This document shows positions 9,358 to 16,797 of a stretch of DNA of 22,116 nucleotides, in pieces; the first letter of the stretch is position 1, and each line of letters starts with the position of its first letter. The stretch is from positions 1 to 22,116 of the forward strand of contig CAZFIA010000062.1 in the NCBI GenBank assembly GCA_964519335.1, read 5' to 3'. The stretch is from JALZVT01 sp964519335. GTDB taxonomy: Bacteria > Pseudomonadota > Gammaproteobacteria > Pseudomonadales > Azotimanducaceae. The notes beneath the pieces are model-generated. The model was given only the letters and a program-made list of their open reading frames with translations, was not told where the DNA came from and did not search any database. Made by a program: the position numbers and the translations under genes.

Positions 9358-10316
9358 GTCGAAGGTTGGTTTTCGACACGCGTTAGCCAGTAATCGGCGT
9401 CAAAGGAATCGTCACCTAGCAGGTAGCGCCAGAACCTTACCCGGTTGAGTAGTTCAAGACGTCCGGTATCTAACTCGAACCAGGATTCGGGTTGCATCAG
9501 AATTTTCTGTACTGGATCCGCCGCGCGATTGGGATCGGTCCAGAATATGGGATGCTGTTTGTGGTGATCTGCAGGCAGGTCGCTTGTGTCCCAAAGTCTG
9601 CATTGTGATTGTTGCGGGGCTAGTCTTATCTTTAGCATATAGCGTTCTTGTTGTGAGCGATTGCTGCCCCCGCCGTGCCACAGGCCATGGTGTAAAAATA
9701 GCAGTGTGCCCGCTGGGCATACAACGTGCTGCTGACCAAGGATATTGTGGTAGCGACTGATCGCGGCTTCGCTAACTATGCGCAGATGGGTGCCAGGCAC
9801 AAATCGTGTTCCACCCATTTCTAGCGTGACTTCATGTGGGAAATACATGATTTGCAGGTCAAATGCCCGACGCGGATCTATGGTGGAATCCTGGTGGGTA
9901 TGCTGGGCTTTCTTTATGTAACCGGCGGTGTAGCTGGGTGGAAAGGTAAGGTGCAGAAAATGGTGATCAACCACACAGGTCTCGCCTACTAAACTCTGCA
10001 TTACACCTTTCACCAGGGGTAGTCGCAATAGTTTACCGATGGGCGAGGAAGCATCGTAAGCCTTGCTCCACAAGGTGCCGGGATCTACGAACGGGATGGC
10101 CTGTTCCTGCATAAGCTGGGCGTAGTGTTGTTGCGGGTTGTTGATTAGATCGGTTTGCTCTTTTCCTTCTTTGTTTGCAGTATTTGTAGAGAGCCGTACT
10201 TGCTCAAGAAAGCTCTGATTGATTGCTGCCGGAACGCAGGCGTCGAACCGCAGAAAGCCTCGTGCCGCAAAGGTGGCCATCTGGACGCTGTTAAGAAGTA
10301 GAGTTGAATCGCTCAA
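9354..10316 (-). CDS. Phytanoyl-CoA dioxygenase (PhyH) family Fe(II)/2-oxoglutarate oxygenase
   Basis: This 320-residue protein shows the PhyH double-stranded beta-helix pattern: an N-terminal LNSVQMATFAARGFLRF opening, the iron-binding HxD (H141-Q-D143 in QHTHQDS), PGTH at about 174-177, and the distal His in LWHGGGSN (H214), followed by an Arg (R225) placed to bind 2-oxoglutarate. Such enzymes hydroxylate small molecules using O2, Fe(II) and 2-oxoglutarate; the substrate cannot be read from sequence. The chosen start is TTG at 10316, because it keeps the family's opening motif and overlaps the TGA of the preceding gene as TTGA, suggesting translational coupling. An ATG at 10280 would give a 308-residue form. 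It is the last gene of a four-gene minus-strand operon. Confidence 0.88.
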   Translation of the reverse strand: MSDSTLLLNSVQMATFAARGFLRFDACVPAAINQSFLEQVRLSTNTANKEGKEQTDLINNPQQHYAQLMQEQAIPFVDPGTLWSKAYDASSPIGKLLRLPLVKGVMQSLVGETCVVDHHFLHLTFPPSYTAGYIKKAQHTHQDSTIDPRRAFDLQIMYFPHEVTLEMGGTRFVPGTHLRIVSEAAISRYHNILGQQHVVCPAGTLLFLHHGLWHGGGSNRSQQERYMLKIRLAPQQSQCRLWDTSDLPADHHKQHPIFWTDPNRAADPVQKILMQPESWFELDTGRLELLNRVRFWRYLLGDDSFDADYWLTRVENQPST

Positions 10317-10612
10317 TCTGTTTCGTTCGCAAGCTGTTCAAAGAAGAATTCATATTTCAGATAGTCCGTCTGAAACTCCTGGCCTGCCGTTGCAGGTAGC
10401 ATTGGGCTCGCCTGAAATAGTCGCCAACCGTCAGCAAGCGCCTGTATGCCGGTTTTATAAGGCGGTTCATTTTGTTCACCCGGACCGTTGGCGAAGGGCT
10501 CATTGCCGTCGTAAAGCGCCCAACCGATCACCTCAGAATCGAGGGTAGAAGAGCGAAGATACAGCACCAGTACGCGCTGTTTCTTGCCTGAATTGTTCTG
10601 GCCATTAGCCAA
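10313..10612 (-). CDS. Small hypothetical protein, 99 aa
   Basis: No family recognised. It begins with TTG at 10612, two bases after the stop of the GST gene, with AAGG eight bases upstream as a plausible ribosome binding site. Its stop overlaps the start of the PhyH gene. The sequence has a basic N-terminus (SGKKQRVLVLYLRSS), a central VIGWALYDG, a DGWRLFQAS segment and an aromatic C-terminus (YLKYEFFFEQL). No signal peptide, cysteines or membrane helix are present. The tight packing between the GST and the dioxygenase is the best evidence that it is a real, translated gene and that it serves the same process. Confidence 0.8.
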   Translation of the reverse strand: MANGQNNSGKKQRVLVLYLRSSTLDSEVIGWALYDGNEPFANGPGEQNEPPYKTGIQALADGWRLFQASPMLPATAGQEFQTDYLKYEFFFEQLANETD

Positions 10613-10614
10613 AA

Positions 10615-11235
10615 TCAGGCCTTGGCGCTAGGTCGTGCGCTTACCCGCTGGTGCCACTCCCAAAGATTTTCGAGATTCCCTTCGGGCTTGAGCCCCACTA
10701 GCTCTGTAGCGAAGTCTATTGCGGTTAGTGCGGTTATGTCGGCTACGGTGAAGCGGCTGCCCGCCATGTAACTGCGGCTTGCGAGTTCTGCGTTTAGTCG
10801 CTCGTAGAATCGATGGGTGTTCTTGTCGCCCGTTTCTTTTGCTTGCTGGTTTTGCTTGAAACGTCCCGCGGCGATCTGTGCAACAACCGGGCCGTTCACC
10901 CAGCTCACGCCAATGGGGTTCCACAGTTCTAGCTCTAAAAAGCGATTGTTCATCTCGATTTGACCAAGCTCAACAGGAGTTGCTCCGAATAGATTGGGCT
11001 CTGGATGCAATGCTTCAAGATAGCGACATATGGCTACGCTCTCGGCAATATATTCTCCTTCGTCGGTTTCGAGCACGGGGATCTTACCGCTGGGATTCAT
11101 GCGCAGGTAGTCGGGGGTGCGTTGTTCACCGCCGCGCATATCCACCTGTTGCATGGGAACCTCGATACCCTTCTCTGCGATAAAGATTCTCACGCGGCGC
11201 GGATTAGGAGCGGCGGTTACGTCATATAGTTTCAT
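10615..11235 (-). CDS. Glutathione S-transferase
   Basis: This 206-residue protein has the standard two-domain GST layout. The N-terminal thioredoxin-like half runs from MKLYDVTAAPNPRRVRIFIAEKGI through the cis-proline segment GKIPVLETDEGEYIAESVAICRYLE (about 50-74). The all-helical C-terminal half carries the conserved capping motif RFTVADITALTAIDFA (about 161-176). It would conjugate glutathione to an electrophile or act as a glutathione-dependent isomerase or lyase; the substrate is unknown. ATG at 11235 is preceded by AAGGGTAGGAA, a good ribosome binding site. It lies 8 bases after the hotdog gene and 2 bases before the small unknown gene, so it is inside the operon. Confidence 0.92.
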   Translation of the reverse strand: MKLYDVTAAPNPRRVRIFIAEKGIEVPMQQVDMRGGEQRTPDYLRMNPSGKIPVLETDEGEYIAESVAICRYLEALHPEPNLFGATPVELGQIEMNNRFLELELWNPIGVSWVNGPVVAQIAAGRFKQNQQAKETGDKNTHRFYERLNAELASRSYMAGSRFTVADITALTAIDFATELVGLKPEGNLENLWEWHQRVSARPSAKA

Positions 11236-11243
11236 AGATGTTC

Positions 11244-12107
11244 CTACCCTTCTTTCTGCCTTTCTGTCTGCCAGAGGGGTGATGCATCTTTCATTAGGCG
11301 ATCCATTTTTATCATTCTGGCGACGGGCTCGTTAGATTTAGGGTTACTGAGAGTGGCTTCGTACCAGAGCACTTCAGTCTTTGGGCTTTCGCTTACGGCC
11401 AGGGCGTGGCCGTTAAGTTGGTACTCGGTGTTGCTTACTACCGGGCCATTTAGGTATTGAACCTCTATTGCGCCATACAAGCCTACGTAGTCGCCGTTGA
11501 TGGGCGCAATTTCAATTTCGACGCCGCGAAACAGATGCACAAAGGGTGCGATTGGCAGCACTCGCCCGCCCCAGGTTTTGTTGTCTTCAGCATTCTCGGT
11601 ATAGAGGCTCATAGGTTCGGTGATCACTTGAAGCCGCTCTTCTATCGCTGCGTCGTCTGCTTTCGCTGTAAGTACTGGGCTTGGCTTGTCTGGCACAACG
11701 TTTGAGAGCATGCGTATGTCGGTTGGAGTTCTCACGCTCTGTAACCGGGTCTGAATTTCGGATGCTGGATCTTCTCCGAGTGCTGCCGTTCCAGACATGA
11801 CCAGATCGCCTGCCTCGTTCTCCATCCAGACTTTAGCGCGGGTGGCAGACTCCCCTTCCAGAAATGCACGCACAGGATCGCCGTCGAAGGTGGCTTTTTT
11901 GAAATAGAGGCTGAGATTGCCTCGCCGCCACCAATCTTGTCCGAAGTACTCGACCATTAACGGGGGGAACTGCTCCATATGTAGCGAGCCCGCCACGGTG
12001 CCGCCATCGAAGCCTAGCTTTTGGGCGGTGTCGTCATCGTGGATACCGCCTTTCTCATTAGCTGAGGTATTGGTTGGTTGCCGCCACGCGCTTTTGATAA
12101 CTGCCAT
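11244..12107 (-). CDS. MaoC-like (hotdog-fold) hypothetical protein
   Basis: The frame runs up to 12233, but the start chosen is ATG at 12107: it has a strong GAGGACAGGG ribosome binding site and avoids running into the divergent gene. That gives 287 residues beginning MAVIKSAWRQP. The N-terminal half contains HDDDTAQKLGFDGGTVAGSLHMEQF (about 25-49), reminiscent of the catalytic loop and central helix of MaoC/R-hydratase hotdog domains. The C-terminal half (from about 170) looks like a second, more degenerate hotdog. MaoC relatives hydrate enoyl-CoA or related acyl thioesters; whether this protein is catalytic is not certain. It is the first gene of the minus-strand operon with GST, an unknown protein and a PhyH dioxygenase. 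Confidence 0.8.
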   Translation of the reverse strand: MAVIKSAWRQPTNTSANEKGGIHDDDTAQKLGFDGGTVAGSLHMEQFPPLMVEYFGQDWWRRGNLSLYFKKATFDGDPVRAFLEGESATRAKVWMENEAGDLVMSGTAALGEDPASEIQTRLQSVRTPTDIRMLSNVVPDKPSPVLTAKADDAAIEERLQVITEPMSLYTENAEDNKTWGGRVLPIAPFVHLFRGVEIEIAPINGDYVGLYGAIEVQYLNGPVVSNTEYQLNGHALAVSESPKTEVLWYEATLSNPKSNEPVARMIKMDRLMKDASPLWQTERQKEG

Positions 12108-12214
12108 CTGCCCTGTCCTCTTGTATTTGCTGATCACCCTTCGGCTTAACATTAACACGCGCAGGCCCAAGAACCCGGTTATGCTTAAGTCCTTACTAAT
12201 CTGGGTAGTGGCCG

Positions 12215-13324
12215 ATGAGCGAGCAGTACACACTTTATGGCGGCGATATTTCCTACTACACGGGAAAAGCGCTTTCGTATTTGCGTTACAAGGCCATTCC
12301 GTTTGACTACCGGCAGGCTACCCGTGACATTTACAAAACCGTGATTATGCCGTCGGTAGGGTGGCCCGTGATTCCGGTTGTTACAACACCGGATAAAAGG
12401 GTATTACAAGACACGAGCGACATTATTGATGAGCTGGAGAAGAAATTTCCACAAGCCCCGGTGATACCTGCAACGCCAAAACAGAAAGTAGTTGCGCTGC
12501 TTATGGAGGTGTACGGCGATGAGTGGCTAAAACTGCCGGCGATGCACTATCGTTGGAATCACAACCTCGATTGGATTATTGGCGAGTTTGGCAAACTCTC
12601 GGCGCCACACCTCGACGAGGCGGGGCAGCGAGAAGTAGGAGAGCAAACCTGTAGGCCTTTTCGCGGTTCGCTGCCCATGCTGGGCGTGACGGAGCAAACC
12701 TTCGGGGCGGTTGAATCCAGCTACGAAGCACTGTTGTTAGAGCTTGATGAACACTTTGTGAAATACGATTATCTGTTTGGCTCACGTCCCTCTATAGGTG
12801 ATTTTGGTTTGATCGGGCCGCTGTATGCGCATCAATATCGCGATCCAAATTCCGGTGCTCTTATGCAGCGTCTGGCCCCCAATGTAGTGAGATGGGTGAT
12901 GCGCATGATGGAACCCGTAGCACTTAGTGGTGAATTTCTACCCGATGATGAGGTGCCTGATACTCTAGTGCCTGTTTTGGCGCGCATGATGCGCGAACAG
13001 GTACCGGTAGTTCACGACACTATGGATGCGCTTGCCAATTGGGCCGAAAATAATCTCGAAGAAACGGAGGTGCCTCGTGGCATTGGGATGCACAGGTTTA
13101 CACTAGAAGCAGGCCTTCAGAATGAGGCGAGCGAACAGCGAGCCATTCAACCCTTTTTGCAGTGGATGTGGCAACGGCCGCTGGATGCCTATAATAATCT
13201 CGACGAACAGTCGCAGAGCGCGGTTAGCTCATTGTTAAGTAAAGCAGGTGGTGAAAGTGCCTTGCTTAAGAATCCTGGCGTTCGGGTACGTCGACGCAAC
13301 TACAAACTTGAGGTTGAAAGATAG
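12215..13324 (+). CDS. GST-like protein with N-terminal thioredoxin-fold domain and long C-terminus
   Basis: This 369-residue protein starts with a GST N-terminal domain (YTLYGGDISYYTGKALSYLRYKAIPF, then VGWPVIPVVTTPDKRVLQDTSDIIDELE, about 47-74). The helical GST C-terminal domain includes YLFGSRPSIGDFGLIGPLYAHQYRDP at about 186-211. A further ~130 residues follow, longer than classical GSTs of 200-220 aa. This resembles the large GST-like/FAXC-type proteins found in proteobacteria. ATG 12215 has a poor ribosome binding site (gggtagtgg). It is divergently transcribed from the hotdog-GST-PhyH operon across a 107-bp gap, and lies 5 bases before the radical SAM gene. Catalytic role unknown. Confidence 0.85.
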   Translation: MSEQYTLYGGDISYYTGKALSYLRYKAIPFDYRQATRDIYKTVIMPSVGWPVIPVVTTPDKRVLQDTSDIIDELEKKFPQAPVIPATPKQKVVALLMEVYGDEWLKLPAMHYRWNHNLDWIIGEFGKLSAPHLDEAGQREVGEQTCRPFRGSLPMLGVTEQTFGAVESSYEALLLELDEHFVKYDYLFGSRPSIGDFGLIGPLYAHQYRDPNSGALMQRLAPNVVRWVMRMMEPVALSGEFLPDDEVPDTLVPVLARMMREQVPVVHDTMDALANWAENNLEETEVPRGIGMHRFTLEAGLQNEASEQRAIQPFLQWMWQRPLDAYNNLDEQSQSAVSSLLSKAGGESALLKNPGVRVRRRNYKLEVER

Positions 13325-13329
13325 TCACA

Positions 13330-14424
13330 GTGAACACCTTGCGTTCTCTAGAGCAGCTTGCTGAGGCCGGGTTGCTTGCCAACTCTGGCTCCCATTCGGG
13401 TCTTGAATCGGTAACGGCCAGGTATTCCGTTGCCGTGACCGAAGCGGTCAAAAACTGTATCGATCTTAAGAATCTAGCCGCTGATCCTGTGGCTCGTCAG
13501 TTCGTACCCGACGAGCGTGAGCTCATTGAAGGTGAGAATTCGTTGGTAGACCCTATTGGTGATGAGGTGCATTCGCCCCTTAAAGGACTGGTTCATCGTT
13601 ATCCAGACCGCGTGCTGCTAAAGGCTACCCAGCTTTGCCCAGTGTACTGTCGGTTTTGCTTTCGTCGCGAATCGGTAGGCGGCAACGCCGAGAAGCCCTT
13701 GTCTGGTGATGACTTTGAAGCGATTTTTGCCTACATCGCTGAGCATTCAGAGATTTGGGAGGTGGTGGTTTCCGGCGGCGATCCGCTAGTGCTCTCTGAT
13801 GCTCGATTGCTTGCGTTAATGCAAGGGCTGGCGAGATCCCCGCATGTAAAGGTGGTGCGGATACACACGCGCGTTCCGGTTGTTAACCCTGAGCGCATCA
13901 CAAGTGCACTAATTAGTACGTTGCGTTCTTGCAACAAAACCCTGTTTATCGCCATACATGCGAATCACAGCAGCGAGTTTTCTCGGGATGCGCGCGTCGC
14001 CTGTGCGAAGCTTGCAGATGCAGGCATTCCGCTTGTTTCGCAAACAGTGCTGCTGCGCGGTGTCAACGACAGCGTTGATGCACTTGGTGCGTTGATGCGC
14101 ACCTTTGTAGAGCTGCGAATATCGCCGTATTACCTGCACCAACTTGATCGAGCGCCGGGCACCGAGCACTTCCGCTGTTCCATAGAGAAGGGCCAGGCCT
14201 TGCTGCGGGCGCTGCGTGGCACCTGGTCTGGCCTGTGCCAGCCAGATTACGTCATTGATTTACCTGGTGGTTACGGCAAAGTCTCTATTGGACCGAGCTA
14301 TGTGCAAGCGCACGAGAGTGACCAGGAAGGTAGCAGTGAGAGCTTAAGTATCACCGATCCTTTTGGGGCGATACATAACTACTCCCAGAATCCTGCTCTT
14401 CAGCAAGAAGGTGTAAATGACTGA
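13330..14424 (+). CDS. KamA-family radical SAM aminomutase (lysine 2,3-aminomutase-like)
   Basis: This 364-residue protein carries the radical SAM cluster motif CX3CX2C (C103, C107, C110 in CPVYCRFCFRR), the SAM-binding SGGDP motif, and a PLP-binding lysine (K317) in DLPGGYGKV, the trio that defines the KamA family. Family members swap an alpha-amino group to the beta position, classically lysine to beta-lysine. FVPDERELIEGE...DPIGDEVHSP and CPVYCRFC point to the KamA/YodO side rather than EpmB, and no epmA or efp lies nearby. The substrate is unproven. The start is GTG 13330, five bases after the preceding stop, which suggests coupling. Its end overlaps the next GST gene by eight bases. Confidence 0.9.
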   Translation: MNTLRSLEQLAEAGLLANSGSHSGLESVTARYSVAVTEAVKNCIDLKNLAADPVARQFVPDERELIEGENSLVDPIGDEVHSPLKGLVHRYPDRVLLKATQLCPVYCRFCFRRESVGGNAEKPLSGDDFEAIFAYIAEHSEIWEVVVSGGDPLVLSDARLLALMQGLARSPHVKVVRIHTRVPVVNPERITSALISTLRSCNKTLFIAIHANHSSEFSRDARVACAKLADAGIPLVSQTVLLRGVNDSVDALGALMRTFVELRISPYYLHQLDRAPGTEHFRCSIEKGQALLRALRGTWSGLCQPDYVIDLPGGYGKVSIGPSYVQAHESDQEGSSESLSITDPFGAIHNYSQNPALQQEGVND

Positions 14425-15134
14425 CGACGGGCGCCCTACTCTAACTTACTTCGATCTGCGCGGGCGTGCAGAAGCAATTCGGCTGCTGTTTACCGATCAA
14501 GGTATTCCGTTTATGGATCGACGCATTCGCTCGGCCGATAGCTGGCAAGCGCTGCGTCGATCACTGCCGCTGCGCGTGTTACCTCACTACTCGGATCCTC
14601 GCTTGTCGCTGACACAAAGCCACGCCATTTTGCGCTATCTAGGCAGCAGTGTAGGCATGATTGGGTCTGATCCTGTTGGCCAGGCCCCTTACGATGAGGC
14701 TCTTCACGCTGTGGCGGAAGTACAAGAAGCGCTATGGCAGTTTGCCTGGCGGCCTGAGTATCAAACCCAGCCCGAGTTGTTTGAGAATGGTGCGTTAGGG
14801 CTTTATCTGGCTAACTTGCAGCGTCTCTTTGCTCGGGATGACAGTGAATTTTGGGTAGGAGAGAGCATTAGCCATGTGGATTATCTAGCGTTTGCGCTAA
14901 CCGATGAATTGCGTGCTTTTTTTCCGGCAGCTCTGGTCGAGTTCGAGCTGCTGGCTGCTTTTCACGCTCAGATGGCGGCGCGGCCAAGAATTTCTGCGTA
15001 CATCGGATCGCGCAAGCAACCCGTCGTATTTGGCATGGGACTGCACGGCCCGAAGGTTGATCCTGCGGCGGAGATCAGTGACGGCGATGTGTTCGAAAAC
15101 CCCTGGCGCGAGCCGATAAGGCTCGCGCCGAATT
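14417..15134 (+). CDS. Glutathione S-transferase (sigma/mu-like), 3' end in assembly gap
   Basis: The N-terminus LTYFDLRGRAEAIRLLFTDQ has the YF..RGRAE signature of the eukaryote-like alpha/mu/pi/sigma GST group, with the catalytic tyrosine (Y11), and LSLTQSHAILRYLG is the matching glutathione-binding QS motif (about 63-76). The helical C-terminal domain includes WVGESISHVDYLAFALTDEL. ATG 14417 overlaps the KamA gene by eight bases. The coding frame reads into the first copy of a 35-bp repeat (...EPIRLAPN) and then meets 100 N. If the missing bases follow the repeat consensus, the next codons would be Leu-Asp-stop, ending at about 15142 with 241 residues. Any continuation through the N run is an artefact. 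Confidence 0.88.
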
Positions 15135-15324
15135 NNNNNNNNNNNNNNNNNNNNNNNNNNNNNNNNNNNNNNNNNNNNNNNNNNNNNNNNNNNNNNNNNN
15201 NNNNNNNNNNNNNNNNNNNNNNNNNNNNNNNNNNGATAAGGCTCGCGCCGAATTTAGACTAGACGAGCCGATAAGGCTCGCGCCGAATTTGGACTAGACG
15301 AGCCGATAAGGCTCGCGCCGAATT
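15105..15324. repeat. 35-bp palindromic tandem repeat array interrupted by assembly gap
   Basis: A 25-bp core made of GAGCC-GATAA-GGCTC followed by GCGCCGAATT recurs at 15110-15134, at 15230 (first five bases hidden in N)-15254, at 15265-15289 and at 15300-15324. The visible copies after the gap are joined by the 10-bp spacers TTAGACTAGA/TTGGACTAGA plus C, giving an exact 35-bp period. Each core folds as a 5-bp stem with a GATAA loop. In the first copy the stem extends to 10 perfect pairs (GGCGCGAGCC, 15105-15114, with GGCTCGCGCC, 15120-15129). It lies between convergent genes, so transcription termination or a REP-like role is plausible. No U-tract follows. Confidence 0.88.
15135..15234. other. 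Assembly gap, 100 N
   Basis: Exactly 100 N, a common scaffold placeholder, inserted within the 35-bp tandem repeat. The true number of repeat copies is therefore unknown and the array probably caused the break. The bases on both sides belong to the same repeat unit. Confidence 0.98.
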
Positions 15325-15325
15325 A

Positions 15326-15354
15326 GCTCGCCTATTTCAACAGGAAAGGCGAGC
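15326..15354. terminator. Hairpin at the 3' end of the membrane-protein gene
   Basis: GCTCGCCT (15326-15333) pairs perfectly with AGGCGAGC (15347-15354) around a 13-base loop. It sits immediately after the last 35-bp repeat and overlaps the final codons and stop of the minus-strand membrane-protein gene. No long U-run is seen on either strand, so a role as a bidirectional terminator between convergent genes is a guess. Confidence 0.4.
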
Positions 15355-16186
15355 CATTAATCGCTTGCACAAATGTGGCGGTGCAAAAAGCGGCAAACAC
15401 AATGCTTGCACAAACGAGTGTCAGGCGAGCCTGCGACGGACCTAGCTTGTTTGAATTTTGCAGCCACAACAACGCTGCTCCGAACAGCGGGATAATTTGC
15501 ATCGCGTGTATGCCGAAGAAATGCGCCACCCTTAAATCGCCTCCGCTGCGTGACCAGTTAACGAGCGGCAGGCCTCCTGCATCCGTTGTCTCGCCGCCCA
15601 CCCAATGTGCGTTTGCCCCACCAAGATAGCCGCCGAAGCCGCCGCCCAGAACAAAGGTGCCGATGAGACCAATAGCAACCGACAGCACCCAGATGTCGCT
15701 GGTTCCCCTATGGCGCAAGATGCTTGCGCCCATCCACAGGCAGACCGCAACCAGCAGGACGGCGCCCAGACCCATTAGTGAATACAAAATGCTTGTGAGC
15801 GGTGTGCTGTAGTTGAAGTGTGAGGCTTCGCCACGAGCGCCTTGTATCAAGATATAGAGCATCTCTAACAGTCCGCAAACGATAGGGATGGTGCTAAGCA
15901 CTTTCCCGCGCGTGGTATTGAAGTAAGACGCCGGCATTAGGGATGCAAACCAGCCGATGGTTGCGAAATAGACTGCAAGCGATAACGCAAACTTGAACGG
16001 CTTATGCCAAACCGATACGCCTTGAAACAAACGCTCGTCAACCAAGCTCGCAGCGAGACATACGACTGCCAGCCCGGTGTAGACGATGGTCCAAAAATAC
16101 CAGCTTGCGTGTCGTTCACGCAGTTCATAGGCCAGCCGGTATCCCAGGTTACCTGAGCTGCCTAGCTCCGCTTTCGAAACACTCAT
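15332..16186 (-). CDS. Conserved multi-pass membrane protein, 284 aa
   Basis: Seven hydrophobic segments can be seen at roughly residues 29-49, 59-84, 96-117, 130-156, 164-188, 220-243 and 254-275, so this is an integral inner-membrane protein. Notable polar motifs near the membrane are VWHKPFKFALS (about 59-69), GGGFGGYLGGANAHWVGG (about 180-197) and VAHFFGIHAMQ (about 220-230); the repeated histidines could bind metal or haem, but that is speculation. I know of similar unnamed proteins but cannot assign a function. The ATG at 16186 overlaps the TGA of the ABA4-like gene as ATGA, so the two are translated together. Confidence 0.87.
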   Translation of the reverse strand: MSVSKAELGSSGNLGYRLAYELRERHASWYFWTIVYTGLAVVCLAASLVDERLFQGVSVWHKPFKFALSLAVYFATIGWFASLMPASYFNTTRGKVLSTIPIVCGLLEMLYILIQGARGEASHFNYSTPLTSILYSLMGLGAVLLVAVCLWMGASILRHRGTSDIWVLSVAIGLIGTFVLGGGFGGYLGGANAHWVGGETTDAGGLPLVNWSRSGGDLRVAHFFGIHAMQIIPLFGAALLWLQNSNKLGPSQARLTLVCASIVFAAFCTATFVQAINGSPFLLK

Positions 16187-16656
16187 CAGTGTGCGACCTC
16201 AGCAGTTGCGTCCTTTGATTGAAAAGCGGCGACTGCCGATCGCAGCACAAGATAAAGCACGAGACCTGCAGGGCCCGCCATAAAGGTTGCGATTAGACAG
16301 GGAATGACCAACAGATGATGTACCCCGCGACGCTGGGCATCACGAACCTCCCAGGCGCCGACAAATAGATCGAACGCCAGGTAATGAACCCAGCCGCCAA
16401 GCAATAGTGCGTCAACAGAGAACAAGGCTTTCACCTGGGCGAGTGAACCGAAGCCGCCATCGGCAGGCGTCTGGCTTGCGTTGCTAACCATAAGAACGAG
16501 ATAAACCACGCCGATAAGCGCGGGAATGACGAGCCGCGCCGCGACGTCGACAACGAGCGGGAACCTTGGCAGCAGAACCAACCCGGCCCAACCGAGCATC
16601 GCAAGCCCCCCGCACACCGAAAAAATAGTTTCCAGAGTCTCGTTTGAATCGAACAT
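16186..16656 (-). CDS. ABA4-like family membrane protein
   Basis: This 156-residue protein has about four membrane helices and the hallmark stretch GGFGSLAQVKALF...LLGGWVHYLAFDLFVGAWEVRDAQRRGVHHLLVIPCL (about 67-121), which I recognise as the ABA4-like family (DUF4281). The founding plant member is needed for neoxanthin synthesis; bacterial members are uncharacterised and need not act on carotenoids. It is the first gene of a two-gene minus-strand operon and overlaps the following membrane-protein gene by ATGA. It is divergent from a TetR-type regulator, with a palindrome in the shared 141-bp intergenic region, so that regulator probably controls it (inference). Confidence 0.88.
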   Translation of the reverse strand: MFDSNETLETIFSVCGGLAMLGWAGLVLLPRFPLVVDVAARLVIPALIGVVYLVLMVSNASQTPADGGFGSLAQVKALFSVDALLLGGWVHYLAFDLFVGAWEVRDAQRRGVHHLLVIPCLIATFMAGPAGLVLYLVLRSAVAAFQSKDATAEVAH

Positions 16657-16693
16657 AGCTGCTCCCTGCCGGATTATTCTGATTTAGGTCAAA

Positions 16694-16708
16694 CTTGTCA
16701 GTGACAAG
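16694..16708. promoter_or_regulatory. Perfect 15-bp palindrome, candidate TetR operator
   Basis: CTTGTCA-G-TGACAAG is a perfect inverted repeat with 7-bp arms, in the shared region between the ABA4-like operon and the divergent TetR gene. Its length and symmetry fit a TetR-family operator. It lies just downstream of the candidate minus-strand promoter, where bound protein would block transcription. The assignment is inferred from position and symmetry only. Confidence 0.6.
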
Positions 16709-16716
16709 ATAGGTTG

Positions 16717-16745
16717 ATTTTTACGCTTCCACACGTTGATGTCAA
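16717..16745 (-). promoter_or_regulatory. Candidate promoter for the ABA4-like/membrane-protein operon
   Basis: On the minus strand a perfect TTGACA (16745-16740) is followed by 17 bases and then AAAAAT (16722-16717), a weak -10. Transcription would start near 16710, right at the CTTGTCAGTGACAAG palindrome. Two further TTGACA hexamers on the same strand (16768-16763 and 16760-16755) have no good -10 partner. Confidence 0.4.
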
Positions 16746-16797
16746 TCTTTTCGGTGTCAAGATGTCAATTTTTCTCCCGCACCTCTAAGCTTGGCAG

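Noticed and set aside
12108..12233. N-terminal extension of the hotdog protein to 12233
   Set aside because: The ATG at 12107 has a strong ribosome binding site, the extension is not family-like, and it would overlap the divergent GST-like gene.
13330..14424. EpmB (elongation factor P beta-lysylation aminomutase) for the radical SAM protein
   Set aside because: CPVYCRFCFRR and the N-terminal pattern fit the KamA/YodO group better than EpmB, and neither epmA nor efp is nearby; not fully excluded.
14417..15262. GST reading frame continuing through the 100 N to 15262
   Set aside because: The N count is a placeholder, so frame retention across it is accidental; the repeat consensus predicts a stop within nine bases of the gap edge.
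15105..15324. CRISPR array
   Set aside because: The spacing sequence is only 10 bp and nearly identical between copies; no cas genes are near. It is a tandem hairpin repeat.
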